From Pseudomonadota bacterium (GTDB lineage Bacteria; Pseudomonadota; Gammaproteobacteria; Burkholderiales; JABEVD01): a stretch of 42,680 nt of DNA. A model generated the notes under the pieces. The model worked only from the letters and a program-made list of their open reading frames with translations. It was not told the origin of the DNA and made no database searches. Position numbers and translations under genes: made by a program. Where the stretch lies: assembly GCA_021802545.1 (NCBI GenBank), contig JAJZRS010000024.1:1-42680 (forward strand), in the 5' to 3' direction. Of the stretch, positions 9,104-17,833 are shown in pieces. Position 1 is the first letter of the stretch; each line of letters begins with the position of its first letter.

Positions 9104-9961
9104 ATGGATGCGCTGATCTCAGCCCTTTCGTCTTCCCTTCCCCTCTTTTCAGTCGTCTGCGCCATTGTTGGGTTGATGGTCGGAAGCTTCCTCAACGTCG
9201 TGATCTACCGACTGCCCAAAATGATGGAAGCCAGCTGGCGGAACCAGTGCGCAGAGCTCGATGGAAAGCCGCCAGAAGAAGGTCCGCGATTCAATCTTGT
9301 ATTCCCGGGATCGAGATGCGACGCCTGCGGGCATCCCATCGGCGCAATCGAGAACATCCCCGTACTGAGCTACATTTTCCTCAGGGGAAAATGCAGGCAT
9401 TGCGGAAACAAGATCCCTGCAAGAGTGGCCGTCATCGAAGCGATCACGGGCATCTTGAGCGGCCTGGCCGCCTGGCATTTCGGTTTCGGTCTGCATACCC
9501 TCGGCGCGCTCATTTTTCTCTGGTCGATGATTGCGCTCACCTTCATCGACATCGACACCCAGCTTCTTCCCGATTCGATCACGCTGCCGCTGCTCTGGAC
9601 GGGACTCCTGTTCAACCTGGGCGGACGGTTTGCGAGCATCCACTTCGCCGTGCTGGGCGCAGTTTTCGGCTACCTTTCGTTGTGGAGCATCTATTGGCTG
9701 TTCAAGCTCGCCACCAAGAAGGAGGGGATGGGCTACGGGGACTTCAAGCTGCTCGGCGCGATCGGGGCATGGCTTGGCGCGGGGCAGCTTCCTCTGGTGA
9801 TCCTGCTCTCCTCCGTGGTGGGTGCAGCGATAGGCATCGCCATGATCGTTTTCGCAAAACACGAACACAGCAAACCCATTCCCTTCGGCCCCTATCTCGC
9901 CGGAGGCGGGCTGATCGCACTGTTCTGGGGCCATGACATAGCACGAGCCTATCTTGGCTAG
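9104..9961 (+). CDS. pilD: Prepilin peptidase / N-methyltransferase PilD
   Basis: Aspartyl membrane protease that cleaves type IV prepilin leaders and N-methylates the new Phe1. 285 residues with about eight TM segments. The cytosolic zinc loop has C72-x2-C75 (RCDACGHPIG) and C97-x2-C100 (KCRHCGNKI), which marks the bifunctional, methylating form. The catalytic aspartates fit D149 in FIDIDTQLLPD and D213 in GYGDFKLLGA. The first codon directly follows the pilC stop, and the 3' end overlaps coaE by 8 bases. The same enzyme commonly also serves type II secretion pseudopilins; no such genes are seen here. Confidence 0.97.
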   Translation: MDALISALSSSLPLFSVVCAIVGLMVGSFLNVVIYRLPKMMEASWRNQCAELDGKPPEEGPRFNLVFPGSRCDACGHPIGAIENIPVLSYIFLRGKCRHCGNKIPARVAVIEAITGILSGLAAWHFGFGLHTLGALIFLWSMIALTFIDIDTQLLPDSITLPLLWTGLLFNLGGRFASIHFAVLGAVFGYLSLWSIYWLFKLATKKEGMGYGDFKLLGAIGAWLGAGQLPLVILLSSVVGAAIGIAMIVFAKHEHSKPIPFGPYLAGGGLIALFWGHDIARAYLG

Positions 9962-10568
9962 GCGATTCTGCGTTGCGCTTACCGGCGGCATCGGTTCCGG
10001 GAAAAGCACGGTAGCATCCATTTTCAAGAAACTCGGAGTCGCGGTCGTCGACACCGACGAAATTTCCCATGAACTCACGTCAAAAGACGGCAAGGCGATC
10101 GGAAAAATCATGGACGCCTTCGGACCTGAATATATCGAAGATGGAAAGCTCGACAGGGCAAAAATGCGCGAGCTCGTTTTCTCCGATGCTGATTCGAGAA
10201 AGAAGCTCGAATCCATCCTCCATCCGATGATCAGGCATGAAGTCGAACAAGGCATCGCCACATGCAATTCCCCCTATTGCCTGATCGTCGTTCCGCTTCT
10301 TTTCGAAACCCGCCACTATCATGATCTCGCCGACCGCATACTGGTCGTCGATTGCAGTGAAAATCTGCAGGTCGAACGCGCCATGGCGAGGAGTTCGCTG
10401 ACAAGCGATGCGGTTCATGCCATCATGAAAAATCAGGTTGATCGATCCGCGCGCCTTTCCGGGGCAGACGACATTCTCCTCAACGATGGAAACCTCGAGG
10501 AACTCGAATCGGCAGTCCGGCTTCTCCATGACGGATATCTGGCGAAATGTTTGAAAAATCCGTTCTAA
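9954..10568 (+). CDS. coaE: Dephospho-CoA kinase
   Basis: Last step of coenzyme A synthesis: ATP-dependent phosphorylation of the 3'-OH of dephospho-CoA. 204 residues. The P-loop GGIGSGKS (11-18) is followed by LGVAVVDTDEISHEL, LESILHPMIR, the substrate-lid region VVPLLFETRHY, and the C-terminal DDILLNDG (usually D-x-x-I-x-N-x-G). The start is a TTG at 9954, overlapping pilD by 8 bases; no in-frame ATG is closer to the P-loop. The pilD-coaE-zapD-yacG order is conserved in beta- and gammaproteobacteria. Confidence 0.95.
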   Translation: MARRFCVALTGGIGSGKSTVASIFKKLGVAVVDTDEISHELTSKDGKAIGKIMDAFGPEYIEDGKLDRAKMRELVFSDADSRKKLESILHPMIRHEVEQGIATCNSPYCLIVVPLLFETRHYHDLADRILVVDCSENLQVERAMARSSLTSDAVHAIMKNQVDRSARLSGADDILLNDGNLEELESAVRLLHDGYLAKCLKNPF

Positions 10569-10614
10569 TCGTTCAGAATTGTGGAATTGTTCTATTGTCG
10601 CCGGCTCGCCTTCA

Positions 10615-11370
10615 GTGATCTCTTATGAATATCCTATCAACGAGCGGACCCGCACCCTGCTGCGGCTAGAGGATTTGTGCGGGCGGATCAGCTTCTTCAG
10701 ATCCCAGGACGACGCAATGGCCCACCATGCCGCACTTTCCACCCTGTTCGAGATCCTCGACGTCTCCAGCCGCGCAGACCTAAAAACCGATCTGATGCAG
10801 GAACTCGAGAGGCAGAAACAGGCGCTTTCGGGGTTAAGGAGCAATCCCGCCGTATCCGAGAACGCCCTTACCGAAGTGCTGGAACAAATCGAAAAAGCGA
10901 GCTCCGGACTATTTTCCATGCCGGGAAAAATAGGCCAGCATCTCAAGGACAACGAATGGCTGATGAACATCAAGCAGCGCACCGCGATCCCGGGCGGAGC
11001 CTGCGAATTCGATCTGCCTTCCTACCATTACTGGCTGAGTCAGTCCCCCGAGCGCAGGAAACGTGATCTGGGATTCTGGCTTACCCCTTTGTCTCCCATC
11101 GAGGACAGCATCGCCATCGTGCTCAAGATCCTGAGGGAAAGCGGCAGGACATTGCGCTATGTCGCCCAGCATGGCTGCTTTCAGCAGATTCTGGCGGGCA
11201 GGACCGCGCAGATGCTTTCCGTGAGCCTGGACGAAAGCCTGCCCTATGTCCCTGAGATCAGCGCGAACAAGTATGCGCTCAACATCCGTTTCGTCACGGC
11301 AGAAATCCAGCAAAGGCCGAAGGTCTGCGAGAACGACATCGAATTCAAGCTGAGCTTCTACAACCTGTGA
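10615..11370 (+). CDS. zapD: Cell division protein ZapD
   Basis: ZapD (formerly YacF) bundles FtsZ filaments through the FtsZ C-terminal tail. The protein shows the ZapD pattern: [20 protein letters not shown] at the N-terminus, a helical region, then [32 protein letters not shown] and a C-terminal [13 protein letters not shown] start at the GTG 10615 (251 aa), because homologues begin a few residues before the EYP motif. An upstream in-frame TTG at 10579 would add 12 residues that look non-homologous. No clear Shine-Dalgarno supports either start. yacG starts two bases after the stop. Confidence 0.93.
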   Translation: MISYEYPINERTRTLLRLEDLCGRISFFRSQDDAMAHHAALSTLFEILDVSSRADLKTDLMQELERQKQALSGLRSNPAVSENALTEVLEQIEKASSGLFSMPGKIGQHLKDNEWLMNIKQRTAIPGGACEFDLPSYHYWLSQSPERRKRDLGFWLTPLSPIEDSIAIVLKILRESGRTLRYVAQHGCFQQILAGRTAQMLSVSLDESLPYVPEISANKYALNIRFVTAEIQQRPKVCENDIEFKLSFYNL

Positions 11371-11371
11371 A

Positions 11372-11533
11372 ATGATCGTCGCCTGTCCACAATGCGGTGC
11401 CGAATCGCCATGGAATCCTGCCAATCCCTACCGCCCCTTCTGTTCGGAACGATGCAAATTGATCGACCTCGGGCAGTGGGCCACCGAGCAATACCGCATC
11501 CCGGATCAACAAGTTGAGGAAAATGATGATTGA
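11372..11533 (+). CDS. yacG: Zinc-finger DNA gyrase inhibitor YacG
   Basis: A 53-codon gene between zapD and the Nudix gene. It encodes MIVACPQCG at the start, a middle of [18 protein letters not shown], and an acidic end EENDD. The four zinc ligands C5, C8, C24 and C28 (CPxCG...FCSxRCK) and the following IDLGxW are the YacG signature. YacG binds GyrB and inhibits gyrase. The ATG at 11372 lies one base after the zapD stop. The last 8 bases overlap the start of the Nudix gene, so the three genes are coupled. The assignment is strong despite the small size, because of both motif and position. Confidence 0.95.
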   Translation: MIVACPQCGAESPWNPANPYRPFCSERCKLIDLGQWATEQYRIPDQQVEENDD

Positions 11534-12440
11534 AGTCGCTGCGGGGATCATCGTCTCCCCGGAAGGCAACGTTCTGCTCGGCAGGCGCCCCGAAGGAAAG
11601 CCCTATTCCGGGTACTGGGAGTTTCCCGGCGGAAAGATCGAGGCGGGCGAGTCGGCCGCGGATGCGTTGAAGCGCGAACTGAAGGAAGAGATCGGCATCG
11701 ATCCGCATCACCTCCATCCATGGATTTCCAGGATTTTCCATTACTCGCATGCCACGGTAAAGCTGCATTTCTTCAGGGTGCTTGGCTGGATGGGCGAGCC
11801 CAGGGGACTGGAAAACCAGGAAATCTCCTGGCAGGATCCCCATGAAGTCGACGTTTCCCCCCTCCTTCCGGCGAACGAACCCATCCTGCGCGCGCTCAGG
11901 CTCCCCTCCATCTACGCCATCACGAATGCGGCAAAGCTCGGCGTCGACCTCCAGCTCGAAAAGCTCAGGCAGATGGGCGAAATCGGCTTCATCCAGGTCA
12001 GGGAAAAATGGATGGACACCGAATCGTTGAAGCGATTTGCGCTGGCAGTCATGGATGCCGCAAAAGATGCCAAGGTATTGATCAATTCAGAAGTCGAACT
12101 CGCCCATGAAATCAAGGCGCACGGCGTGCATCTCTCCTCAGGGCAACTCATGCACCTTTCCGTGCGGCCCGATTTCGACTGGTGCGGCGCATCGGTCCAC
12201 AACGAAAGGGAATTGGCCAAGGCGGTATCGCTCGGTCTCGATTTCGCAATCCTTGGGCATGTTTTGTCCACGCCCAGCCACCCCGGCATCGCTGGCATGG
12301 GATGGGGAAAATTCTCGGAAATCGTGAAAGGCTGCCCGATTCCGGTCTATGCGCTCGGCGGCCTGGAAAAGAAAGACATCGGATGCGCCCAGAGCCAGGG
12401 AGCGCACGGCGTCAGCCTGCTGAGCGCCGCCTGGAAATAG
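11526..12440 (+). CDS. mutT: Nudix (MutT-like) hydrolase fused to a ThiE-like thiamine phosphate synthase domain
   Basis: 304-residue two-domain protein. Residues 1-125 are a Nudix hydrolase with a perfect Nudix box (G36 to G57; GGKIEAGES...RELKEEIG) and the MutT-like [11 protein letters not shown] and SGYWEFPGG, consistent with sanitising 8-oxo-dGTP. Residues about 127-304 form a TIM barrel of the TMP synthase/TenI family ([46 protein letters not shown]). The usual Mg-binding IND motif reads INSE, so classic ThiE activity is doubtful. This fusion is known in proteobacteria. GAGGA favours the ATG at 11526; another ATG lies 3 bases upstream. Confidence 0.9.
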   Translation: MIEVAAGIIVSPEGNVLLGRRPEGKPYSGYWEFPGGKIEAGESAADALKRELKEEIGIDPHHLHPWISRIFHYSHATVKLHFFRVLGWMGEPRGLENQEISWQDPHEVDVSPLLPANEPILRALRLPSIYAITNAAKLGVDLQLEKLRQMGEIGFIQVREKWMDTESLKRFALAVMDAAKDAKVLINSEVELAHEIKAHGVHLSSGQLMHLSVRPDFDWCGASVHNERELAKAVSLGLDFAILGHVLSTPSHPGIAGMGWGKFSEIVKGCPIPVYALGGLEKKDIGCAQSQGAHGVSLLSAAWK

Positions 12441-12441
12441 C

Positions 12442-13278
12442 CTAGGATTTCCCTGCCCAGTCCCGGGCAAATTGCCAGGCTATCCTGCCGCTTCTCGAAC
12501 CTCTGTTCATCGCCCACTGGAGGGCGGCTTCCGTCGCGCCCTTGCGCCGCTTGACCTTGAAATGGTCGAGCCAATGCTCGACGATCATCAGGTATTCATT
12601 CTGGTCGAAAGGATGGAAGGAAATCCACAGGCCGAAACGCTCAGAAAGCGATATTTTTTCTTCTGTCGTCTCTCCAGGACGGATTTCATCGCCGGAATAC
12701 ACGGTTTCCAGATTTTCGCTCATGTATTCCGGCATCAGATGGCGCCGGTTTGAAGTCGCATACACGAGCACGTTTTCCGGAGAAGCGGCTATCGAACCAT
12801 CCAGGACCACCTTCAGCTCCTTGTAGCCCGCCTCTCCGGAATCGAAGGAAAGATCGTCGCAAAACAGGATATATTTTTCACGCCTCCCCTCGATTTCAGA
12901 GACGATGTCGGGAAGCTCGACGAGATCCTTCTTGTCGACCTCGATGAGCCTCAACCCGTCGTTGGCATATCGATTGAGGAGCGCCTTCACCAATGAGGAT
13001 TTTCCGGTGCCCCTTGATCCCGTGAGCAGCACGTTGTTGGCCGGTCGCCCCTTCACGAATTGCCTGGTGTTGCCATCCGCGAGGCTGATCTGATCTTCTA
13101 TCTCCTTGAGATGGTCGAGAGAGATGGCATGCGGATGCTGCACCTTGACGAGCCCCTTCTTCGGAACCCAACGATAGGCGATCCCGCTCCAGTCGGTCTC
13201 GCATGCTTCTGGAAGGAGTTTTTCGAATCTTTCGAGCAGATGCTCCGCCTTTTTCAGCAAAGAATCGAGGTCGGTCAC
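12442..13278 (-). CDS. DUF815-family AAA ATPase of unknown function
   Basis: 278 residues with a helical N-terminus and a P-loop [19 protein letters not shown] (Walker A about 87-94). The Walker B is [14 protein letters not shown] (about 135-147), and a sensor-like [13 protein letters not shown] follows. [19 protein letters not shown] and the C-terminal [13 protein letters not shown] are typical of DUF815, a conserved but uncharacterised ATPase family often found beside argJ and mutT in betaproteobacteria. GTG start; its first four bases overlap the argJ stop (GTGA), so it is cotranslated with argJ. Its 3' end converges on the Nudix gene with a single base between stops. Confidence 0.85.
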   Translation of the reverse strand: MTDLDSLLKKAEHLLERFEKLLPEACETDWSGIAYRWVPKKGLVKVQHPHAISLDHLKEIEDQISLADGNTRQFVKGRPANNVLLTGSRGTGKSSLVKALLNRYANDGLRLIEVDKKDLVELPDIVSEIEGRREKYILFCDDLSFDSGEAGYKELKVVLDGSIAASPENVLVYATSNRRHLMPEYMSENLETVYSGDEIRPGETTEEKISLSERFGLWISFHPFDQNEYLMIVEHWLDHFKVKRRKGATEAALQWAMNRGSRSGRIAWQFARDWAGKS

Positions 13279-14486
13279 GATCGGTAGTCCGCGTTGATCC
13301 GCACATAATCATAGGAGAAATCGCAGGTCCAGACGGTGGTGCGCTTCTCTCCCCGATTCAAGACGACACGGACCAGGATTTCATCCTGCTTCATGACTCT
13401 CGCCCCATCCTCCTCCCTGTAGGAAGCTGCGCGGCCGCCCTTTTCGGCGACCAGCACATCGTCCAGATAGACCTGAATGTTGTCGACATCGAGGTCCTCG
13501 ATTCCCGCATAGCCTATCGCAGCGAGAATCCGTCCGAGATTGGGGTCCGATGCAAAAAAGGCCGTCTTGACGAGCGGCGAATGGGCGATCGAATAGGCAA
13601 CCTTCGCGCACTCTTCATCATCCTTGCCGCCTTCCACCCCGATCGAAATGAATTTGGTCGCCCCTTCCCCGTCCCGGACGATCGCCTGGGCGAGGAAGAC
13701 CGAAACCTCGATCACCGCCTGTTTCAATTTCTCGAAAGATGCTCCTGAAATTTCCGGCGAATCGCCGCTCGATATCAGGATGAAGGAATCGTTTGTCGAA
13801 GTATCCCCGTCCACGGTGATCCTGTTGAACGACGCGTTCGCAGCTTCGACGACGAGGTCATCGAGCTGCTTCTGCGAAACTTTGGCGTCGAATGCGACAA
13901 ACCCCAGCATGGTCGCCATGTTGGGATGGATCATCCCGGAACCCTTCGCGATACCCGTGACCCTGACTTTTTTTCCTTCGATTTCGATTTCCTTCGATAT
14001 CGCCTTTGGCTGAATGTCCGTGGTCATGATCGCCTCGGCCGCCTCGAACCAGCCTCCCTGCCCCAGATTCGACAGGCATTCGGGCAGGCCTGCTATGATC
14101 CTGTCCGCTGGAAGCTGCTCGAGAATCACCCCGGTCGAAAAAGGCAAAATCTGCTCCTCTTTGCAGTCCAAAAGCCTGGCCAGTTCGCTGCAGGTCTTCC
14201 GCGCGCGGATGAGCCCTTCTTCCCCCGTTCCCGCATTGGCGCACCCCGTGTTGATTACGAGTGCACGGATGCCGCCTGATTTGAGATGCTCCCTGCAGAG
14301 CAGGACCGGTGCCGCACAAAAGCGATTCTTCGTGAACACCCCCGAGACCCGGGCGCCCTCTTCGAGTTCGACGACGAGCAGATCCCGCCTGTCAGGCTTC
14401 CTGATGTTGGCGCGCGCTGTGCCCAGCTTCACGCCGCCCACTTGCAAGAGTTCTTCCGGTTTGGGGATTCTGAGATTGACTGGCAT
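13275..14486 (-). CDS. argJ: Bifunctional glutamate N-acetyltransferase / amino-acid acetyltransferase
   Basis: ArgJ moves the acetyl group from N-acetylornithine to glutamate, recycling acetyl in arginine synthesis; it can also acetylate from acetyl-CoA. 403 residues from the ATG at 14486 ([19 protein letters not shown]). The frame is open 30 bases further upstream, but ArgJ proteins begin near this methionine. The self-cleavage site is [16 protein letters not shown], whose threonine becomes the beta-chain nucleophile. [35 protein letters not shown] and a C-terminal [14 protein letters not shown] are also typical. It overlaps the DUF815 gene by four bases. Confidence 0.96.
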   Translation of the reverse strand: MPVNLRIPKPEELLQVGGVKLGTARANIRKPDRRDLLVVELEEGARVSGVFTKNRFCAAPVLLCREHLKSGGIRALVINTGCANAGTGEEGLIRARKTCSELARLLDCKEEQILPFSTGVILEQLPADRIIAGLPECLSNLGQGGWFEAAEAIMTTDIQPKAISKEIEIEGKKVRVTGIAKGSGMIHPNMATMLGFVAFDAKVSQKQLDDLVVEAANASFNRITVDGDTSTNDSFILISSGDSPEISGASFEKLKQAVIEVSVFLAQAIVRDGEGATKFISIGVEGGKDDEECAKVAYSIAHSPLVKTAFFASDPNLGRILAAIGYAGIEDLDVDNIQVYLDDVLVAEKGGRAASYREEDGARVMKQDEILVRVVLNRGEKRTTVWTCDFSYDYVRINADYRS

Positions 14487-14758
14487 GTTTTTTCCGTGAA
14501 TGAAGGAACCATGCAATTCTAAACCAAATCATCCGCACCATCGATCCTCCATTTTCTTTTGAATTTCCTTCGCCACCTGTCATAAATGACAGGTGACAGA
14601 TCGGCAGAAATTGCTCATTCTGGAACCATAAATGAATCGGCACTTCGGTCGAAATGCGCCCGCCAACAGCACCAGAAACAAGCATACAAAACTGATTCAA
14701 ATATGAATTTTAAAAACTTCATTGACTTTTCAATTTCCAGAATCATAAAGGGGAAATC
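14487..14758. other. Divergent intergenic region between argJ and the patatin unit
   Basis: 272 bases without a supported gene. On the argJ side a TAGAAT (minus strand, 14521-14516) is a reasonable -10, but its -35 (TCGATG) is poor. The middle carries the 20-bp palindrome at 14575-14594. The right part is AT-rich; a TTGACT at 14722-14727 resembles a -35, but its best -10 (CATAAA, 14744-14749) runs into the Shine-Dalgarno at 14749-14754, so I do not call a promoter for the plus-strand genes. Confidence 0.5.
14575..14594. promoter_or_regulatory. Lux-box-like 20-bp palindrome
   Basis: ACCTGTCATAAATGACAGGT is a perfect dyad (10-bp arms including one flanking base each side, 2-base centre). It has ACCTGT and ACAGGT ends separated by 8 bases, and CT-N12-AG spacing. 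That is the geometry of lux/las boxes bound by LuxR-type regulators. No T-run follows on either strand, so it is not a terminator. No luxI or luxR gene is in the window; the regulator is inferred only from the motif. Confidence 0.5.
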
Positions 14759-15310
14759 ATGAAACAGTTCCTTGCAGCATTTCTGATCTTTATTTCCATT
14801 TCGAATGCCCTGGCAGGCAACGCAAGCGCCCCTTCGGCTTCACCAGGAGTATCCGCTCCCGCTGCTACAAGCGCACCCTCAGCGCCGGTATCTGCCTCGG
14901 ACACACCGGCATACGGAATGCTAGCCTTTCTCTTCACTGCCGGTGCAATGACGCTGTTTCTTTTCGCAGGATTCAACCTGGTATCCTCTTCCATATTCCA
15001 AAAGGATTCCGGGTGGTCGATGAAGGATGCGCTGTCGGAAGAATCGACATTCCAGCCTGACGACAAAAGTAAGCCACCTCGCATGGTGGCAAGCTCGAGC
15101 CGCCTGATCGCCTTCCTAGGCACCTGGGCAATAGTCGGATTGCTCATCGGGCTCGCCTATTTCATGCTTTGGGCGCTTTTCCTGAATCAGGACCTGTCAC
15201 GGCTCGACAAGGTATCGGCTTTCCTGAGCGCATCATGGACCTTGTTCGTGCCTTATATCGCCAACAGGGCCAGCTCGGCCATTTCGTCGATTGGCAAGCA
15301 GAATGGCTGA
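14759..15310 (+). CDS. Hypothetical exported/inner-membrane protein with Ala-Pro-Ser linker and two TM helices
   Basis: 183 residues, no family recognised. A Sec signal peptide is visible (MKQFLAAFLIFISISNALAG, cleavage likely after ALA). It is followed by an Ala/Pro/Ser-rich stretch (about 21-50), TM1 (about 52-75, LAFLFTAGAMTLFLFAGF), a polar loop (76-114), TM2 (about 116-142, LIAFLGTWAIVGLLIGLAYF), and a 40-residue tail with a second weakly hydrophobic segment (SAFLSASWTLFVPYIA). The ATG is preceded by AAGGGGA at ideal spacing. It is the first gene of a four-gene unit, and its last 8 bases overlap the patatin gene, so the two are coupled. A membrane partner or anchor for the lipase is a plausible inference only. 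Confidence 0.75.
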   Translation: MKQFLAAFLIFISISNALAGNASAPSASPGVSAPAATSAPSAPVSASDTPAYGMLAFLFTAGAMTLFLFAGFNLVSSSIFQKDSGWSMKDALSEESTFQPDDKSKPPRMVASSSRLIAFLGTWAIVGLLIGLAYFMLWALFLNQDLSRLDKVSAFLSASWTLFVPYIANRASSAISSIGKQNG

Positions 15311-16475
15311 TTACAGAATTCTTTCCCTGGATGGAGGGGGAAGCTGGGCGTTGATCCAGGCTCGAGCGCTGATGGAGATTTTCGGCCGCGACACGCCTGG
15401 GAGGGAAATTTTATCGAATTTCGATCTTATTGCTGCCAATTCAGGAGGAAGTATTGTTGCTGCAGGTCTTGCCTCGAACATGTCGCCAACCCAAATCTAC
15501 AGCTTTTTCCTGAGCGAAGATTCGAGAAAATCCGTTTTCGTCGAGAAATGGGATGCGGAGCTTTCCAGGATTTTCGGCATCGGTCCGAGATACAAAACCG
15601 ATGCAAAACTTTCCGGCCTGAAAAATGCGCTCGGCGTAACAGGGGGCATGAAACTTGTCGATCTTCCAGGCCTGATCAACAGGCGATCCGGAACGACGCA
15701 CTTTCTCATCACTTCATTCGACTACGACAGGCAGCGCGCAGTATTCTTCCGCTCCGACCCTAAAAGCGCTGCCAGAAGTTCAGCCTCATTCCCCATGCCC
15801 ACACTGGCTGAAGCCGTGCACGCTTCATCCACGGCTCCCGTCAACTATTTCGACGAGCCGGCGACCTTCACGGATTCCTCGGACAGGAGAAGATTCTGGG
15901 ACGGAGGAACCGCCGGTCTCAACAATCCGGTATTGGCAGCCGTCACGGAAGCGCTTGCGTATGGCAATCCGAGAGACGGCATCCTGGCACTCGCTATTGG
16001 CACAGGCTCGAACTGCCTCCCTCTGGAAAGCGACAATGTTCACCCTCCTCTCGCCGTCGCTCCCGGAAACCCGTCGACCATCAACGACATCAAGAAACTT
16101 TCCAAGACCATCGTCGACGACCCGCCCGATGCCGCAACCTTCATTTCGCATGTCGCCCTGGGGCAGCCACTATCCAGCTCTGACGGCAATCCTCCCTGCG
16201 GAAACCTCGTTCGCCTCAACCCACTCATTCAGCCGGTCAAAAGCGGCGGAAAATGGGTTCTTCCACAGGGATTGGATGAGGAGGAATTCGGAAAGCTCGC
16301 GGGAATGGACATGGATGCAGTAGAGCAGGACGACATCGATTTGATTGCGAAATTCTGTGACCTCTGGCTGGAAGACAATATCCCCAACCAGCCTATCCGC
16401 AGCGGACAGGATTTCAATTGCGACATAGGCCATTCTCTATTCAACGCTGCAGTCTCTCACTGGAGATCCTTGTGA
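15303..16475 (+). CDS. Patatin-like phospholipase family protein, divergent active-site motifs
   Basis: 390 residues from the ATG at 15303 (MADYRILSLDGGGSWAL). Patatin folds use a Ser-Asp dyad. Here the oxyanion loop is D10-GGG-13, the nucleophile elbow is A45-N-S47-G-G49, and the catalytic Asp is D200 in WDGGTAGLNNP. Two departures from the family are visible. The usual DGGGxRG reads DGGGSWA, and the first Gly of GxSxG is Ala. HASSTAPVNYFDEP before the Asp is typical. No signal peptide, so a cytoplasmic or membrane-surface lipid acyl hydrolase is likely. It overlaps the preceding gene by 8 bases and the next by 4 (GTGA). Substrate is unknown; the closest biological roles include lipases and effectors in defence or secretion, none proven here. 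Confidence 0.85.
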   Translation: MADYRILSLDGGGSWALIQARALMEIFGRDTPGREILSNFDLIAANSGGSIVAAGLASNMSPTQIYSFFLSEDSRKSVFVEKWDAELSRIFGIGPRYKTDAKLSGLKNALGVTGGMKLVDLPGLINRRSGTTHFLITSFDYDRQRAVFFRSDPKSAARSSASFPMPTLAEAVHASSTAPVNYFDEPATFTDSSDRRRFWDGGTAGLNNPVLAAVTEALAYGNPRDGILALAIGTGSNCLPLESDNVHPPLAVAPGNPSTINDIKKLSKTIVDDPPDAATFISHVALGQPLSSSDGNPPCGNLVRLNPLIQPVKSGGKWVLPQGLDEEEFGKLAGMDMDAVEQDDIDLIAKFCDLWLEDNIPNQPIRSGQDFNCDIGHSLFNAAVSHWRSL

Positions 16476-17833
16476 AGAGCCGAATTTTTTGGTCGCTGAT
16501 TATCTTATCGATTTACGGGTGCGCCTCTCAGGAATCCCGGAAAAGCCTCGAAAATGTTGCGAAGCAATGGTGTGAAACCATTCGTGCAAGCCAGATCATT
16601 TGTGCCTATCCCCTGACCGAGGATCTTGTTCCCGGTGACGTTTATCTGGTCCAAACTACAATTCAGGAACAAAGCGACCTCTACCGCAAGCACGGATTTC
16701 TCTCCCTCGACGATCATCAGACCAGGTTAAAAACGGATTACAAACTGAACTATTTCGATGCCTACTGGAAGGACGCATACGGCAATACTCCCCACCAGAA
16801 GCCTAATGTATCCGCCAGTTCCCCCCAAGCCGTCGATGCTCCCCGTGCAGCTTTTCCTTCCTACACCTTCGATGCTTCCAGCACCGGCGGCATTTCTCTT
16901 GCACTACCTATCAATGGGATCCCTATTGGGCTCGGTTTCCTCAAGGCAGACAATGCCACCGGAAATATCGTTCTTTCCAATGCCTACACCTATGCGGCCG
17001 ATACCGGCGCACTTTACGACGCGCTGAAATCCTGGGCCGACAATAACAAAACCCGGCTTGCCATGACCTTGAATCAATCGGGAATGGATGTGATGTTTCT
17101 CAGAGTGGTATCGCGAGTCTATCTAGTGGGAGGCGTCAATGTCACCCTGACCAGAGCGGCAAACACAGGAGGACAAGCGACAATCAATGGCGGAACCCCG
17201 CCGGAACCCGCCTCGGCTCCTGAACCTGCTTCGGCTCCCGGAGCGGCTTCGGCCGCTGCAAACGACATGCTTGCAAAATTGAACGCACAAGCGGGTCAAC
17301 TCAAATCAGCACTGCCTGGATCAGGCGGTATAAAGTTCCTTTCGGCTTCATCGTCCAGCGTTACCCTTGCTGAAACTTTCGACAGGCCTCTTGTCGTGGG
17401 ATATCTCGGATTCGATGTTCCCGTATTGAAAGGGGGATTATTGGGAGCGCCGATTCCGGTCTTCGAAAGGCTGGAAGGCAGACTGGCCGGGAGCGGATAT
17501 CCCGTGAACATGGTTTCTCCGGACATTGCTTCCTACAAACTTCAGAAATTCGCATTTCAGTCGCTCGCCGCGAAATATCCATCCCAGGCGCTCAATGTCG
17601 CGAGATATGTATCCGAACAGATCAATTCTTCAGAATTTCGCGATGCATTGCAATCCATTGCAAAAGCCGAAAAGGACGCCAGCCTGACCCAGGACGCCTT
17701 CTCGAAATTCATGGCTGCTTCCGACAAGTATGTCGGCGCCGAAGGCCTGACTGGGCAGCGCTATGAAACTTATGAAGAGATATTTTCTGCCGGTTTCGAT
17801 AGGCGAGATGTACCAATGAAAAGAGGAAACTGA
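16472..17833 (+). CDS. Hypothetical lipoprotein of the patatin unit
   Basis: 453 residues from the GTG at 16472, which overlaps the patatin stop (GTGA) and has GGAGA five bases upstream; a longer in-frame extension inside the patatin gene lacks support. The N-terminus MKSRIFWSLIILSIYGC is a lipoprotein signal with C17 as lipidation site (IYGC, a slightly unusual lipobox). The mature part has no recognised domain. A YTFDASSTGGISLALPINGIPIG region is followed by an Ala/Pro/Glu-rich linker at about 243-265 with the repeat EPASAP twice, then a second domain. The linker style resembles that of the first gene of the unit. An envelope location is inferred from the lipobox. Confidence 0.72.
   Translation: MKSRIFWSLIILSIYGCASQESRKSLENVAKQWCETIRASQIICAYPLTEDLVPGDVYLVQTTIQEQSDLYRKHGFLSLDDHQTRLKTDYKLNYFDAYWKDAYGNTPHQKPNVSASSPQAVDAPRAAFPSYTFDASSTGGISLALPINGIPIGLGFLKADNATGNIVLSNAYTYAADTGALYDALKSWADNNKTRLAMTLNQSGMDVMFLRVVSRVYLVGGVNVTLTRAANTGGQATINGGTPPEPASAPEPASAPGAASAAANDMLAKLNAQAGQLKSALPGSGGIKFLSASSSSVTLAETFDRPLVVGYLGFDVPVLKGGLLGAPIPVFERLEGRLAGSGYPVNMVSPDIASYKLQKFAFQSLAAKYPSQALNVARYVSEQINSSEFRDALQSIAKAEKDASLTQDAFSKFMAASDKYVGAEGLTGQRYETYEEIFSAGFDRRDVPMKRGN

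Noticed and set aside
14722-14750. TTGACT with CATAAA as promoter of the patatin unit
   Set aside because: The -10 would overlap the Shine-Dalgarno of the first gene, leaving no leader.
17200-17260. Tandem repeat array in the lipoprotein gene
   Set aside because: Only two imperfect copies of the EPASAP codons; a low-complexity linker rather than a repeat element.
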